The notes under the pieces are model-generated. The model searched no databases. It saw only the letters and a program-made list of their open reading frames with translations, and was not told the DNA's origin. This document shows, piece after piece, positions 34,323 through 44,148 of a stretch of 64,000 nt of DNA (position 1 is its first letter; each line of letters begins with the position of its first letter). The DNA comes from Acidimicrobiaceae bacterium (lineage in GTDB: Bacteria; Actinomycetota; Acidimicrobiia; Acidimicrobiales; RAAP-2), in the NCBI GenBank assembly GCA_027306605.1, contig DAHUZK010000040.1:154400-218399 (forward strand). The letters run 5' to 3'. The position numbers and the translations under genes are program-made.

Positions 34323-35501
34323 GTCTCCTTCGGGCGCCGGCGGTGACCGCCGCGCCGCGGCGTGGAGGCTGTTGGGGGTGACGACTCCGAGATACCGGCT
34401 TCCCTCCACGACGGGGATCCAACGCACGTCGTGCTGGAGCATCTCGCCGAAGGCCGTCCGCAACGACGTGCCCAGCGGCACCGCGACCTCGAAGCGCACC
34501 AGGTTGCCCCGGACCGTTCCGACGCGGCTCGGCGCCAGGTCGATCCAGCCGTCGAGGCGTCCCTCCTCGTCCACCACCACGGCCCAGCGGCTGTCCGATC
34601 CGGCGGCGGCGGCCCGCGCCTCGGCCATGGTGAGCTCGGGGGACACCCGGGGCGGCTGGAAGAGCGTCGCCTCCTCGATGGGGAGGACGGTCAGGCGTCG
34701 CACGCCGCGGTCGGTGCCGACGAAGTCCGCCACGAACGGCGTCGCCGGCCGCCCGAGCACCTGCTCGGGCGTGTCGTACTGCTCCAGGACGCCGCCTCTG
34801 GACAGCACGGCGATGCGGTCGCCCAAGAGGGTCGCCTCGTCGATGTCGTGCGTGACGAAGACGATCGTCTTGTGCAGCGTGTCCTGCAGCTGCACGAGCT
34901 CTTGCTGCAGGCGCTGGCGCGTCACCGGGTCGACCGCGCCGAAGGGCTCGTCCATCAACAAGATGGGGGGATCGCCGCCCAGGGCTCGGGCGACGCCGAC
35001 CCGCTGGCGCTCGCCGCCCGAGAGCTCGTGGGGGAACCGGCGGCGATAGCGTGCCGGGTCCAGGCCGACGAGCTCGAGCAGCTCGTCCACCCGGGACTGC
35101 ACGCGAGCCCTGTCCCAGCCCAACAGGCGCGGCACCGTGGCCACGTTGTCCGCCACGCGGCGGTGCGGGAAGAGGCCGCCTTGTTGGATCACGTAGCCGA
35201 TGCTCCGGCGCAGGCGCACGGGATCGAGCTCGAGCACGTTGGTGTCGTCGATCAGGATCCGCCCCGCCGTGGGCTCGATCAGCCGGTTGATCATGCGCAG
35301 CGTGGTCGTCTTGCCACAGCCCGACGGGCCGACCAGCACGCAGAGCTCTCCGTCGGGAACGGCCAGGCTGAGCTGGTCCACCGCCACGGAGTCGGCGCCG
35401 TAGCGCTTGCTCACCCCGTCGAGCGTGATCACCGCCGACAGGTTATCGACGGGTAGCCGGCTCTCGACGGGTGGCGGGAGGGCGTTCGCGGCGTCCGTCA
35501 C
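34251..35501 (-). CDS. Osmoprotectant ABC transporter ATP-binding protein (OpuCA/ProV-like)
   Basis: A 416-residue ATPase with Walker A VGPSGCGKTT (about 57-66), signature LSGGERQ (160-166), Walker B LLMDEPFGAVDP, and a C-terminal pair of CBS domains. This is the quaternary-amine-uptake layout, in which the CBS pair senses ionic strength. The extreme C-terminus is a GDRAAP repeat made by the tandem array. It is transcribed divergently from the two permease genes. Confidence 0.92.
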   Translation of the reverse strand: MTDAANALPPPVESRLPVDNLSAVITLDGVSKRYGADSVAVDQLSLAVPDGELCVLVGPSGCGKTTTLRMINRLIEPTAGRILIDDTNVLELDPVRLRRSIGYVIQQGGLFPHRRVADNVATVPRLLGWDRARVQSRVDELLELVGLDPARYRRRFPHELSGGERQRVGVARALGGDPPILLMDEPFGAVDPVTRQRLQQELVQLQDTLHKTIVFVTHDIDEATLLGDRIAVLSRGGVLEQYDTPEQVLGRPATPFVADFVGTDRGVRRLTVLPIEEATLFQPPRVSPELTMAEARAAAAGSDSRWAVVVDEEGRLDGWIDLAPSRVGTVRGNLVRFEVAVPLGTSLRTAFGEMLQHDVRWIPVVEGSRYLGVVTPNSLHAAARRSPPAPEGDGDRAAPGDRAAPGDRAAPGDRAG

Positions 35502-35519
35502 GACCCTCCGTTAGCGTTC

Positions 35520-36227
35520 GTGGCGGTGTTGCCCACCGTCGCCGGCACGACCAACCCCTTCTTCCGCTGGGGCTACGTCAGGCAGGACTGGTCGCAGATC
35601 CAGGGCGATCTGGTGCAGCACGTGGCGCTGAGCGTTCTCGCCGTGGCCATCGGCGCGGCCATCTCGATACCCCTGGCCGTGCTGGCCTCGCGTTCGAGGC
35701 TCGTGCGGGTGCCGGTCTTCGGCGTGGCGAGCCTCCTCTACATCATCCCGTCGCTGGCGCTCTTCGTGTTCCTGATCCCCTACACCGGGATCGGGACCTA
35801 CACCACGGCCGAGATCGCACTGGTCGGCTACACGCTGCTCATCATGATCTGGAACACCGTGGCCGGGCTCGACGCCGTGCCCGGCGACGCCCGGGAGGCG
35901 GCGACCGCGCTCGGCTACTCGCCGTCGGCGTCGCTCCTGCGCGTCGACCTCCCGCTGGCGCTGCCCTTCATCTTCGCCGGCCTGCGCGTCGCCATGGCGA
36001 CCGTGATCGGACTGGTGACGGTCACCGCGCTGATCGGGCTCGGCGGGCTGGGGCAGCAGATCACCTACGGGTTCACCATCGGGTACAACACGCCGATCAT
36101 CGTCGGCCTCGTCCTGTCCGTCGCGCTCGCCGCCGTGGCCGACCTCCTCCTCGTCGGGGCCGAGCGGCTGCTGGTGCCGTGGTCGCGCCGGCGCCGGCGC
36201 CGGCGCCGCGCCGGGGGGGCAGCCTGA
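35520..36227 (+). CDS. Osmoprotectant ABC transporter permease (OpuCB-like)
   Basis: A 235-residue integral membrane protein with five to six helices and the permease EAA loop (DAREAATALGYSPSASLLRVDLP). Together with the second permease it forms the membrane channel for glycine betaine, choline or a similar solute. The GTG start is 18 bp from the divergent ATPase start. The C-terminus is a poly-Arg tail encoded by a GGCGCC run. ATGA-like spacing to the next gene suggests co-translation. Confidence 0.92.
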   Translation: MAVLPTVAGTTNPFFRWGYVRQDWSQIQGDLVQHVALSVLAVAIGAAISIPLAVLASRSRLVRVPVFGVASLLYIIPSLALFVFLIPYTGIGTYTTAEIALVGYTLLIMIWNTVAGLDAVPGDAREAATALGYSPSASLLRVDLPLALPFIFAGLRVAMATVIGLVTVTALIGLGGLGQQITYGFTIGYNTPIIVGLVLSVALAAVADLLLVGAERLLVPWSRRRRRRRRAGGAA

Positions 36228-36228
36228 G

Positions 36229-36984
36229 ATGTCCTTCCTGGCCCAGGTGTGGGACTGGCTGACCAGCTCGGCCAATTGGTCGGGTTCCCAGGGCATCCCG
36301 CTGCTCTTCTGGCACCAGCTCACCCTCTCGGCGGCCGTGGTGGCGACGGCCGTCGTCCTCGGTGGCGGCCTCGGCGTGGTGCTCGGCCACACCGGGCGCG
36401 GTGGTCTGGTCGCCGTGAACGCCGCCAACGCCTTCCGGGCCGTGCCCACGCTGGCGCTCCTGACACTGCTCGCCGTCCAGCCCGCCATCTCGCTCACGTG
36501 GAACGGGTTCCTCGCCGCCTGGCTCGCCCTGACCGCGCTCGCCATCCCCCCGATCCTCACCAACACCTACGTGGGCATGCGCGAGGTCGACGCCGACGTG
36601 CGCGACGCGGCCAAGGCCATGGGGCTCACGGGCGCCCAGGTCCTCGGGCGCGTCGAGGCGCCGCTGGCCGTGCCCTTCGTCATGGCGGGCATCAGGACGG
36701 CCTCGATCGAGGTGGTCGCCACGTCCACCCTCGCCGCTTACGTCAGCTACACGGACCTCGGCACCTACGTCATCACCGGGCTGAACACCGGCAACACGGT
36801 GCTGGCCTTCGGCGGTGCCCTCCTCGTGGCGGTCCTGGCGGCCGCCGTGGCGGGGGTCCTCACCCTGGCGAGCCGGGCCCTCACGCCGCGGCCCCTGCGG
36901 GAGCGGACGAGGTCCCTGCGCAGCCCGCGCGGTCTCCTGGGCGCCGGCGCCTCCGGGCTCCCCGACGTCGTCCCCGAACATTGA
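36229..36984 (+). CDS. Osmoprotectant ABC transporter permease (OpuCD-like)
   Basis: A 251-residue permease with the EAA loop DVRDAAKAMGLTGAQVLGRVEAP and five to six helices. It starts 1 bp after the first permease stop, so the two are translated together. The pair differ in sequence, as is usual for OpuCB and OpuCD. Confidence 0.92.
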   Translation: MSFLAQVWDWLTSSANWSGSQGIPLLFWHQLTLSAAVVATAVVLGGGLGVVLGHTGRGGLVAVNAANAFRAVPTLALLTLLAVQPAISLTWNGFLAAWLALTALAIPPILTNTYVGMREVDADVRDAAKAMGLTGAQVLGRVEAPLAVPFVMAGIRTASIEVVATSTLAAYVSYTDLGTYVITGLNTGNTVLAFGGALLVAVLAAAVAGVLTLASRALTPRPLRERTRSLRSPRGLLGAGASGLPDVVPEH

Positions 36985-37089
36985 CATCTCCGATGGAAGA
37001 AGTCACTATTTCGGATCCTTGAACTTCAGGTTACGGTCTTGCCTCGTCACCACCGAGGGTCCCCGGCCCGACTACCGAAAGGCTCGCTC

Positions 37090-38010
37090 GTGCGTCTCAC
37101 CCGCTCACTCGCCGCAGGCGCCCTCGGGGCGCTGACCGCCGCCACCACCCTTCTCGCCGTCCTGGCGCTCCCCGCTGTGCCCGCCGGTGCGTCGGCGAAG
37201 CCGTCCATCACCATCGGTTCGACCAACTTCGAGGAGCAGGCCATCGTCTCGAACATCTGGGCCGACGTCCTGCGCAAGGCGGGGTACCAGGTCACGGTGA
37301 AGCCGGCCCTCGGCACCCGGGCCATCGTGGTGCCGGCGATCGAGAACGGACAGATCGACCTCGAGCCCGACTACGCCGCCTCCCTGCTCGGCTACCTGCA
37401 CGGCGGGAACCCCCAGCCGGCGGGCGACAACATCGCCACCGCCATCCCGGCCGACCGCAAGGCGCTGGCGTCGCACGGCGTCACCGTGCTGGCGGCGTCG
37501 AAGGCCCTCGACACCAACGTGTTCGCCGTGACGCAGGCGACGGCGAAGAAGTACCACCTGACGACGCTCTCGAGCCTCAAGCCCGACGCCGCGAAGCTCA
37601 CGCTGGGCGGGCCGCCCGAATGCCCGACCTTCGCCGGGTGCGAGCCGGGCCTGAAGAAGGTCTACGGCCTGCACTTCGCCGGGTTCAAGTCCTTGGACGA
37701 GGCCGGACCGCTGAGCGTCGCCGCGCTGAAGAACGGCGAGGTGCAGGTGGTCGAGCTCTTCTCGAGCGACGGCAACGTGGTGTCCAACAAGTTCGTGGCG
37801 CTGACGGACAACAAGCACCTCGAGGGCGCCGACTACATCGTGCCGGTGATCCGCAAGTCCGTGGACACCTCAGGCGTGGCCTCGGTGCTCGACCACATCG
37901 ACGCCAAGCTGACGACGGACGCCATCTCCAAGCTCAACCTGGACGTGACGGCGAAGCAGGAGCAGCCGGCGGCGGTGGCGCAGTCCTGGGTGCGCTCGGT
38001 CGGAGGCTGA
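37090..38010 (+). CDS. Glycine betaine/osmoprotectant-binding protein (OpuCC-like), no lipobox
   Basis: A 306-residue binding protein. A signal peptide from the GTG at 37090 (VRLTRSLAAGALGALTAATT) ends near PAVPAGASA; the mature protein begins KPSITIGSTNFEEQAIVSN, the classic ProX/OpuCC start, with ALGTRAIVVPAIENGQIDLEPDY. It captures a quaternary amine for the permeases. No cysteine occurs at the cleavage region, so it is not a lipoprotein, unlike most Gram-positive homologues; it may be released or retained another way. Confidence 0.92.
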   Translation: MRLTRSLAAGALGALTAATTLLAVLALPAVPAGASAKPSITIGSTNFEEQAIVSNIWADVLRKAGYQVTVKPALGTRAIVVPAIENGQIDLEPDYAASLLGYLHGGNPQPAGDNIATAIPADRKALASHGVTVLAASKALDTNVFAVTQATAKKYHLTTLSSLKPDAAKLTLGGPPECPTFAGCEPGLKKVYGLHFAGFKSLDEAGPLSVAALKNGEVQVVELFSSDGNVVSNKFVALTDNKHLEGADYIVPVIRKSVDTSGVASVLDHIDAKLTTDAISKLNLDVTAKQEQPAAVAQSWVRSVGG

Positions 38011-38030
38011 TCGGCCCGCCGGCACGGGCT

Positions 38031-38093
38031 CGGGCGCCGGCTCAGCTCGGGCGCCGGCTCAGCTCGGGCGCCGGCTCAGCTCAGGCGCCGGCG
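38031..38093. repeat. 17-bp tandem repeat at sufU 3' end
   Basis: Three exact copies of CGGGCGCCGGCTCAGCT (38031, 38048, 38065) and a partial fourth. The sufU stop (TCA on this strand, 38081-38083) spans the border of the third and fourth units. Each unit also contains the hexamer GGCGCC. Confidence 0.92.
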
Positions 38094-38593
38094 GCCACCT
38101 CGTCGAGTCCCTGCGCCAGCGCGTTCCAGCTCAAGGTGGCGCACTTGATGCGCACCGGGAACTTGACGACACCCTGCAGCGCCGCCAGCTCCCCGAGCTT
38201 GTCGAGATCGATCTCCTCGGGCTCGCCCTCCAGCACCTCGGCGCCGCTGCCGTTGCCGTCGTGCGGGTGGTCGTGGCCGAGCGAGGCCTCGTGGATGCTC
38301 ATCATGCCCTTGAAGGTGTTGATGAGCCGACGCACCTCGTCGAGGGGCTTGCCCTTGACGGCGGCCGACATCAGCGACGCAGAGGACTGGCTGATGGAGC
38401 AGCCCGAGCCGCCGATCTTGAGGTCGGCCAGTGTGCCGTCCTCGACCAGCAGGGACACGACGACCTCGTCCCCGCACAGCGGGTTGAAGCCCTCGACGCG
38501 GTGGGCCGGGGGCGACGCCAGCTCACCGCGGTTGCGCGGTGAGCGGTAGTGGTCGAGGATGATCTCGCGGTACAGCTCTTCGAGGTCGGCCAT
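38081..38593 (-). CDS. sufU: SufU-type zinc-dependent sulfurtransferase
   Basis: A 170-residue IscU/SufU fold protein: Cys40 and Asp42 in NPLCGD, Cys65 in GSGCSIS and a third Cys at about 151 (IKCATLSW) form the zinc site. SufU relays persulfide from SufS to SufBCD. A segment of about 25 residues rich in His, Asp and Glu (HDHPHDGNGSG) is inserted between the second and third ligands and could bind metal. Its ATG overlaps the sufS stop (ATGA). Confidence 0.93.
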   Translation of the reverse strand: MADLEELYREIILDHYRSPRNRGELASPPAHRVEGFNPLCGDEVVVSLLVEDGTLADLKIGGSGCSISQSSASLMSAAVKGKPLDEVRRLINTFKGMMSIHEASLGHDHPHDGNGSGAEVLEGEPEEIDLDKLGELAALQGVVKFPVRIKCATLSWNALAQGLDEVAAGA

Positions 38594-39869
38594 CAGCCGA
38601 ACAACCTACCGGCTTCGAGCAATCCCTCGATCAGCACCTCGATGTCGTTGTCGTCGCTGAACAGGGACAACGAGGCCCGCGCCGTGGCCTGCACGCCCAG
38701 CGTGCGCATGAGCGGCTTGGCGCAGTGGTGGCCCGGCCGCACGCAGACGCCGTACTGGTCGAGGACCTGGGCCAGGTCGTGGGCGTGCACGTCGCGGTAG
38801 GCGAAGGAGAGGACGCCCCCGCGGTCGGGTCCGGCCGGCGGTCCGAAGATCGTGACGTCGCGGCCCAGCTTCTCGTCCAGGCGGGCCAGCGCATGGTCGG
38901 TCAGCGCCCGCTCGTGGGCCCGGATGCGCTCCATGCCGATGTCGTCGAGGTAGGCCAGCGCCGCCGTCAGCCCCACGGCTTCGGCGATGGGGGGCGTGCC
39001 CGCCTCGAAGCGCGCCGGGGGCGGGGCGGGGCGGAAGGAGTCGAGCTTGACGTCGAGGATCATCCCGCCGCCGCCGAGGAACGGGGGCATGGACTCGAGC
39101 AGCTCGGCCCGGCCCCACAGCACGCCGATGCCGGTGGGCCCCATGGCCTTGTGGCCCGAGTAGGCGATGAAGTCGGCACCCAGCTCCTGCACGTCCACCG
39201 GCGCGTGCGGCACCAGCTGCGCGCCGTCGGCCACGACCACGGCGCCGTGCCGGTGGGCGGCGTCGGCCACGAGGCGCACGGGGTTGATGGTGCCGAGCAC
39301 GTTGGACATGGCCGAGATGCCGACGACCTTCACGCCGTCGAGCAGGCGCTCGAGGTCGTCGAGCACGAGGCGGCCGTCACCGTCGACCGGCAGGTAGCGC
39401 AGGTCGAGGCCGCCCAGCTCCTCGGAGAGGAGCATCCACGGCACGATGTTGGAGTGGTGCTCCATCTCGGTGAGGAGCACGGCGTCGCCGGCGCGCAGGT
39501 TGTCCCGGCCCCACGAGCGCGCCACCAGGTTGAGCGACTCGGTGGTGTTCTTGGTGAAGACGACTTCGGCCGCCGGGTTCGGCGCGCCGACGAAGCGGCC
39601 GGCGGCGAGGCGGGCCCGCTCGTAGAGGGCGGTGGCCTCCTCGGCGGTGGCGTAGACGCCCCGGTGCACGTTGGCGTGCGAGCGCTCGTAGTAGCGGGTC
39701 ATGGCGTCGATCACCGAGCGGGGCTGGAGCGCGGAGGCGGCGGCGTCGAGATACACGATGGGCCGCCCGTTCACCGTGCGCGCCAGCAGCGGGAAGTCCT
39801 TGCGCAGCGCCTCGGTGTTGAGGGGCAGCGGCGCCCCGTCGATCGGCGTGCCGTCCGCCGGCGTGGCGC

Positions 39870-39873
<4 letters not shown>
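38593..39873 (-). CDS. sufS: Cysteine desulfurase SufS
   Basis: A 426-residue group II cysteine desulfurase: VYLDAAASALQPRSVIDAM, the PLP lysine in YSGHKAMGPTGIG, and the catalytic Cys in RPGHHCAKPLM. It abstracts sulfur from cysteine for SufU. I chose the ATG at 39873 because it overlaps the sufC2 stop; MAMSATP from 39879 is an equally good reading. Together sufC2-sufS-sufU form an overlapping, coupled unit. Confidence 0.96.
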
Positions 39874-40619
<746 letters not shown>

Positions 40620-40710
40620 GGCTAAAGCTTACCTTTTTGGTCGGGTTTTTCGGACAGGCCACCGCCCTGCGGCCGCCCGAGGCCCTGCCGGCGGCGGGGC
40701 ACGGGGCGGC

Positions 40711-41328
40711 TCACCAACCCCGGTCCACCCATTCCTGGAGGTGCGGGGACTCCTTCCCCACGGTGGTGGCGTCGCCGTGCCCGGGCAGGACCAGGGTGTC
40801 GGGGGCGAAGCGGGCGAAGATGCGGCGATCGATCGACTCGATGATGGTCGGGAAGTCGCCGCCCTCGAAGGACGTGTTGCCGGGCCCGCCGGGGAAGAGG
40901 GTGTCGCCGCTGAAGAGGAGGTTGGTGCCCTCGACGGCGAAGCAGATGGAGCCGGGCGTGTGGCCCGGGGTGGCCACCGTCGTGATGCGCAGCTCGCCGA
41001 CCTCGAGCGTCTCGTCGTCGCGCAGGATCTCGTCGTAGCTCGGCAGCATGCCGGCGTCGGCGCTGGTCACGGCCACGGAATAGCCGGCGTCGCGCACGGC
41101 CGGCACGGCCTGGATGTGGTCCCAGTGGCCGTGGGTCTCGACCACCGAGCGCACGCCGAGCCGCGGGCAGATCTCGAGCAGGGCCTCGTGCTCGTTGGCG
41201 GCGTCGACCAGCACGGCGTCGCCCGTGGCCCGGCAACGCAGGATGTAGACGTTGTTGTCCATGGGGCCCACGACGATCTTGTGGACCTCGGCGGCCGCGT
41301 CGCTCCAGATCTTCTCCAGCTGTCCCAT
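40711..41328 (-). CDS. MBL-fold hydrolase (glyoxalase II-like)
   Basis: A 205-residue metallo-hydrolase. The metal motif THGHWDH and ATPGHTPGSICF, FSGDTLFPGG and PGHGDATTVGKE complete the set for a two-metal site. It probably hydrolyses a thioester or lactone in the cytosol. The start is ATG 41328 (MGQLEKIWSD); the codons upstream encode a duplicated CGGTGTGGTCGC repeat and look non-coding. Confidence 0.88.
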   Translation of the reverse strand: MGQLEKIWSDAAAEVHKIVVGPMDNNVYILRCRATGDAVLVDAANEHEALLEICPRLGVRSVVETHGHWDHIQAVPAVRDAGYSVAVTSADAGMLPSYDEILRDDETLEVGELRITTVATPGHTPGSICFAVEGTNLLFSGDTLFPGGPGNTSFEGGDFPTIIESIDRRIFARFAPDTLVLPGHGDATTVGKESPHLQEWVDRGW

Positions 41329-41346
41329 GGCCCCAGCGTGGCACAC

Positions 41347-41385
41347 GCTCGGCGGTGTGGTCGCGCCGCTCGGCGGTGTGGTCGC
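41347..41385. repeat. 21-bp period direct repeat upstream of MBL gene
   Basis: GCTCGGCGGTGTGGTCGC occurs at 41347-41364 and 41368-41385 in the divergent promoter region between the MBL and acyl-CoA dehydrogenase genes. Confidence 0.85.
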
Positions 41386-41473
41386 CGCGGCTCCGGGTCT
41401 GGTAGACACCCGTGCTGGACCAAGCGATGCACCGCCGGCGGGCTGCCGGGGGGAGAGTCAGAGGAGCCCGGGC

Positions 41474-42589
41474 ATGAATTTCGCCTTCAGTGACGAGCAG
41501 GAGGAGCTGCGCGCCTCGGTGCGGCGCTTCCTCGCCGAGAAGTCTCCCGAGACCGAGGTGCGCCGCCTGATGGACACCACCGAGGGCTACGACCCGGCGG
41601 TGTGGGGCCAGATGGCCGACCAGCTCGGCCTGCAGTCGCTGACCATCCCCGAGGCGTTCGGGGGTTCGGGCTTCACCTACGTCGAGCTGCTGGTCGTGCT
41701 CGAGGAGATGGGCGCCGCGCTCCTGTGCGCCCCGTTCTTCGCCTCGGTGGCGCTGGCGGCCAACGCGTTGCTGACGTCGGGCGACGACGACGCCAAGAAG
41801 AGCTACCTGCCCGGCATCGCCTCGGGCGAGACGATCGCCACCCTCGCCATCACCGAGGACAACGGGAAGTGGGACTTCGGCGGGATCGAGTGCAGGGCCG
41901 AGCAGAAGGGCGACGGGTGGGCGCTCGACGGCCACAAGATGTTCGTCATCGACGGCCACGTGGCCAACCTGATCGTCGTGGCGGCGCGCACGGGCAAGGG
42001 CGTCTCGCTGTTCGCCGTGCAGGGGGACGCGGCGGGGATGACCCGCACACCGCTGCCCACGATGGACCAGACGCGCAAGCAGGCACGCCTCGAGTTCTCC
42101 GGCACCCCCGCCGCGCTGCTCGGCACCGACGGCGGCGCCGAGCCCGGACTGTCCAAGACGCTCGACCTCGCCGCAGTGGCCCTGGCCGCCGAACAGGTCG
42201 GCGGGGCCCAGCACGTGCTCGACGCGTCGGTGGAGTACGCCAAGACCCGCATCCAGTTCGGGCGGCCCATCGGCAGCTTCCAGGCCATCAAGCACAAGTG
42301 CGCCGACATGCTGCTCGAGGTGGAATCGGCCAAGTCGGCCGCCTACTACGCGGCCTGGGCCGCGGCGGAGGACTCCGACGAGCTGCCCGTGGTGGCCTCG
42401 CTGGCCAAGTCCTACTGCTCGGAGGCGTACTTCCACGCCGCCGCCGAGAACATCCAGATCCACGGCGGCATCGGCTTCACCTGGGAGCACCCGGCCCACC
42501 TGTACTTCAAGCGGGCCAAGTCCTCCGAGCTGCTCCTGGGCGACCCGTCCTACCACCGAGAGCTGCTGGCGCAGCGCATCGGGATCTAG
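41474..42589 (+). CDS. Acyl-CoA dehydrogenase family protein (FadE-type)
   Basis: A 371-residue flavoprotein with the full fold: MNFAFSDEQEELRASVRRFL, the TIPEAFGGSGF active-site loop and QIHGGIGFTWEHPAHLYFKRAKS. The usual catalytic-Glu segment near the C-terminus reads LLLGDPSYHREL, with Asp instead of EG(A/T), as in partner subunits of heterotetrameric actinobacterial acyl-CoA dehydrogenases. It may need a second subunit for activity, which is not adjacent. Start ATG 41474. Confidence 0.87.
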   Translation: MNFAFSDEQEELRASVRRFLAEKSPETEVRRLMDTTEGYDPAVWGQMADQLGLQSLTIPEAFGGSGFTYVELLVVLEEMGAALLCAPFFASVALAANALLTSGDDDAKKSYLPGIASGETIATLAITEDNGKWDFGGIECRAEQKGDGWALDGHKMFVIDGHVANLIVVAARTGKGVSLFAVQGDAAGMTRTPLPTMDQTRKQARLEFSGTPAALLGTDGGAEPGLSKTLDLAAVALAAEQVGGAQHVLDASVEYAKTRIQFGRPIGSFQAIKHKCADMLLEVESAKSAAYYAAWAAAEDSDELPVVASLAKSYCSEAYFHAAAENIQIHGGIGFTWEHPAHLYFKRAKSSELLLGDPSYHRELLAQRIGI

Positions 42590-42627
42590 GCGGGGCCCGC
42601 TCGGTCGAGACCTCCGGGGGCTCGAGG

Positions 42628-43377
42628 ATGCCGAGGCCTTTCCGGACCCGCACCGGACCGGCGGGGGAGCTGTCGGTGTACGCCAGCGCGGTCGGCCCCG
42701 GCGCGCCCGTCCGCGGCCACGTCGTGCTCTGCCACGACCTGCCGCGGCCCAAGGGCACGGCCTCGGACATCGCGCTGACCTTTCCCTCCCTGGCCGACCG
42801 GCTCACCCGCGAGTCGGGCTGGCGCGTCGTGACCGCCGCCCTGCGCGGCGCGGGCGACTCGGCCGGAGACTTCTCGCCGCTCGGCTGGCTGGACGACCTG
42901 ACCTTCGTGGCCGACACCGAGGTCCCCGAACCGGCGCCGCGCCTCGTGATCGGCTTCGGGTTCGGCGGCGTGCTGGCGCTGCACCTGGCGGCGCGCGACG
43001 AGCGGGTCAAGGGCGTGGCCTGCCTGGGCACGCCCGCCGACCTGGAGGCGCTCGTGCCCGATCCGGCGACGTTCCTCGAGCACTGCCGGCGGACGGGCGT
43101 GGTGAAGACGGCCGGTTTCCCGGCCTCGGCCGACGCCTGGGTCAAGGAGCTGTCCGTGCTGCACCCGGCGGAGGACGCGGCGCTCCTCAAGGGGCGGCCG
43201 CTCCTGATGGTCCACGGGTCCGACGACCCCGACGTGCCGGTGCCGGCGGCGCGGGAGCTGGCCGACACCGCCACCGGCCCCTCCGAGCTGCACGTCGTGC
43301 TCGGGGCGGGCCACTGGCTGCGCGCCGACCCCCGGGTGATCGCCATCCTGGTCGGCTGGCTGGAGCGCCAGCACTAG
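42628..43377 (+). CDS. Alpha/beta-hydrolase-fold protein lacking the Ser nucleophile
   Basis: A 249-residue alpha/beta-hydrolase. The nucleophile elbow, normally GxSxGG, reads GFGFGG with Phe112 in place of Ser; the acidic residue (HGSDDPDVP) and His (GAGHWLR) of the triad remain. It may be inactive as a hydrolase and act as a binding protein or lyase. It follows the acyl-CoA dehydrogenase on the same strand. The ATG at 42628 is inside a run that is open much further upstream. Confidence 0.8.
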   Translation: MPRPFRTRTGPAGELSVYASAVGPGAPVRGHVVLCHDLPRPKGTASDIALTFPSLADRLTRESGWRVVTAALRGAGDSAGDFSPLGWLDDLTFVADTEVPEPAPRLVIGFGFGGVLALHLAARDERVKGVACLGTPADLEALVPDPATFLEHCRRTGVVKTAGFPASADAWVKELSVLHPAEDAALLKGRPLLMVHGSDDPDVPVPAARELADTATGPSELHVVLGAGHWLRADPRVIAILVGWLERQH

Positions 43378-43419
43378 GCGACCACAACATCAGCGCCCAC
43401 ACTCGGCGACCACAACATC
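43377..43419. repeat. 28-bp period direct repeat after hydrolase stop
   Basis: GGCGACCACAACATC at 43377-43391 is repeated at 43405-43419. The first copy overlaps the last base of the TAG stop. Confidence 0.85.
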
Positions 43420-43500
43420 GGGGACGCGGGCTCAACCGGGACGTCCCTCCGGCCGAGACGTGCTACGTGACGGAGAGGAGCGAAGACCTGACGGCGTGGC

Positions 43501-44148
43501 TCAGGCCGCCGGCGGCGCGCTACTCAACGCTCGATCGATCGCGTGGCGCAGCGCCCGAGCCGCGCGCCGGGCGTCGGGCGCTCGGGTCAGGTACCGAACC
43601 ACGACGAAGTGGCGAACGCCTCTCGCCGCCAGCTCCGGGATCTTCTCGGGCGTCACGCCACCGGTCACGAAGACCGGGACGTTGGCGCGTGCAGTGGCCA
43701 GAGTGACGTAGCCACTGCCGGTCCCGGGCCGTCCCGGCTTGGTCGGCGTGGCCTCGACGGGCCCGGCGGAGAGGTAGGAGACGTCCTGGCCCAAGGCTGT
43801 CTCGAGCTCCTCGGGCGCGTGCGTCGAGAGGCCGACGACGGCGTCCGGACCGAGGATGCGGCGGCACAGCGCCACGGGCGCGTCGTCCTGGCCGACGTGC
43901 ACCCCGTCGGCACCGGCTTCGAGCGCCAGGTCGGGGCGGTCGTTGAGCACGAAGGGCACGTCGAGGTCGCGGCACACCTCGGCCACCAGGCGGGCGCGCG
44001 CCAGCAGCGGCCTCGCCTCGAGGTGCTTCTCGCGCAGCTGCACGACGTCGACGCCACCCTCGATGCAGGCGGCGACGAAGGCGGCGAGGTCCGGCCGGTC
44101 CGGCGTGCAGAGGTAGAGGTGCCGCCCCCCGAGGTCGGGGCGGGTCAC
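43501..44148 (-). CDS. thiE: Thiamine phosphate synthase
   Basis: A 215-residue TIM-barrel protein of the ThiE family: LYLCTPDRPDLAAFVAACIEGGVDVVQLREKH, VPFVLNDRPDLAL, DGVHVGQDDAP, GLSTHAPEEL and FVTGGVTPEKIPELAARG. It joins HMP-PP and thiazole phosphate to make thiamine phosphate, the precursor of the TPP needed by the AceE gene at 45833. The start overlaps the stop of the HhH-GPD gene by 4 bp. Confidence 0.92.
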   Translation of the reverse strand: MTRPDLGGRHLYLCTPDRPDLAAFVAACIEGGVDVVQLREKHLEARPLLARARLVAEVCRDLDVPFVLNDRPDLALEAGADGVHVGQDDAPVALCRRILGPDAVVGLSTHAPEELETALGQDVSYLSAGPVEATPTKPGRPGTGSGYVTLATARANVPVFVTGGVTPEKIPELAARGVRHFVVVRYLTRAPDARRAARALRHAIDRALSSAPPAA

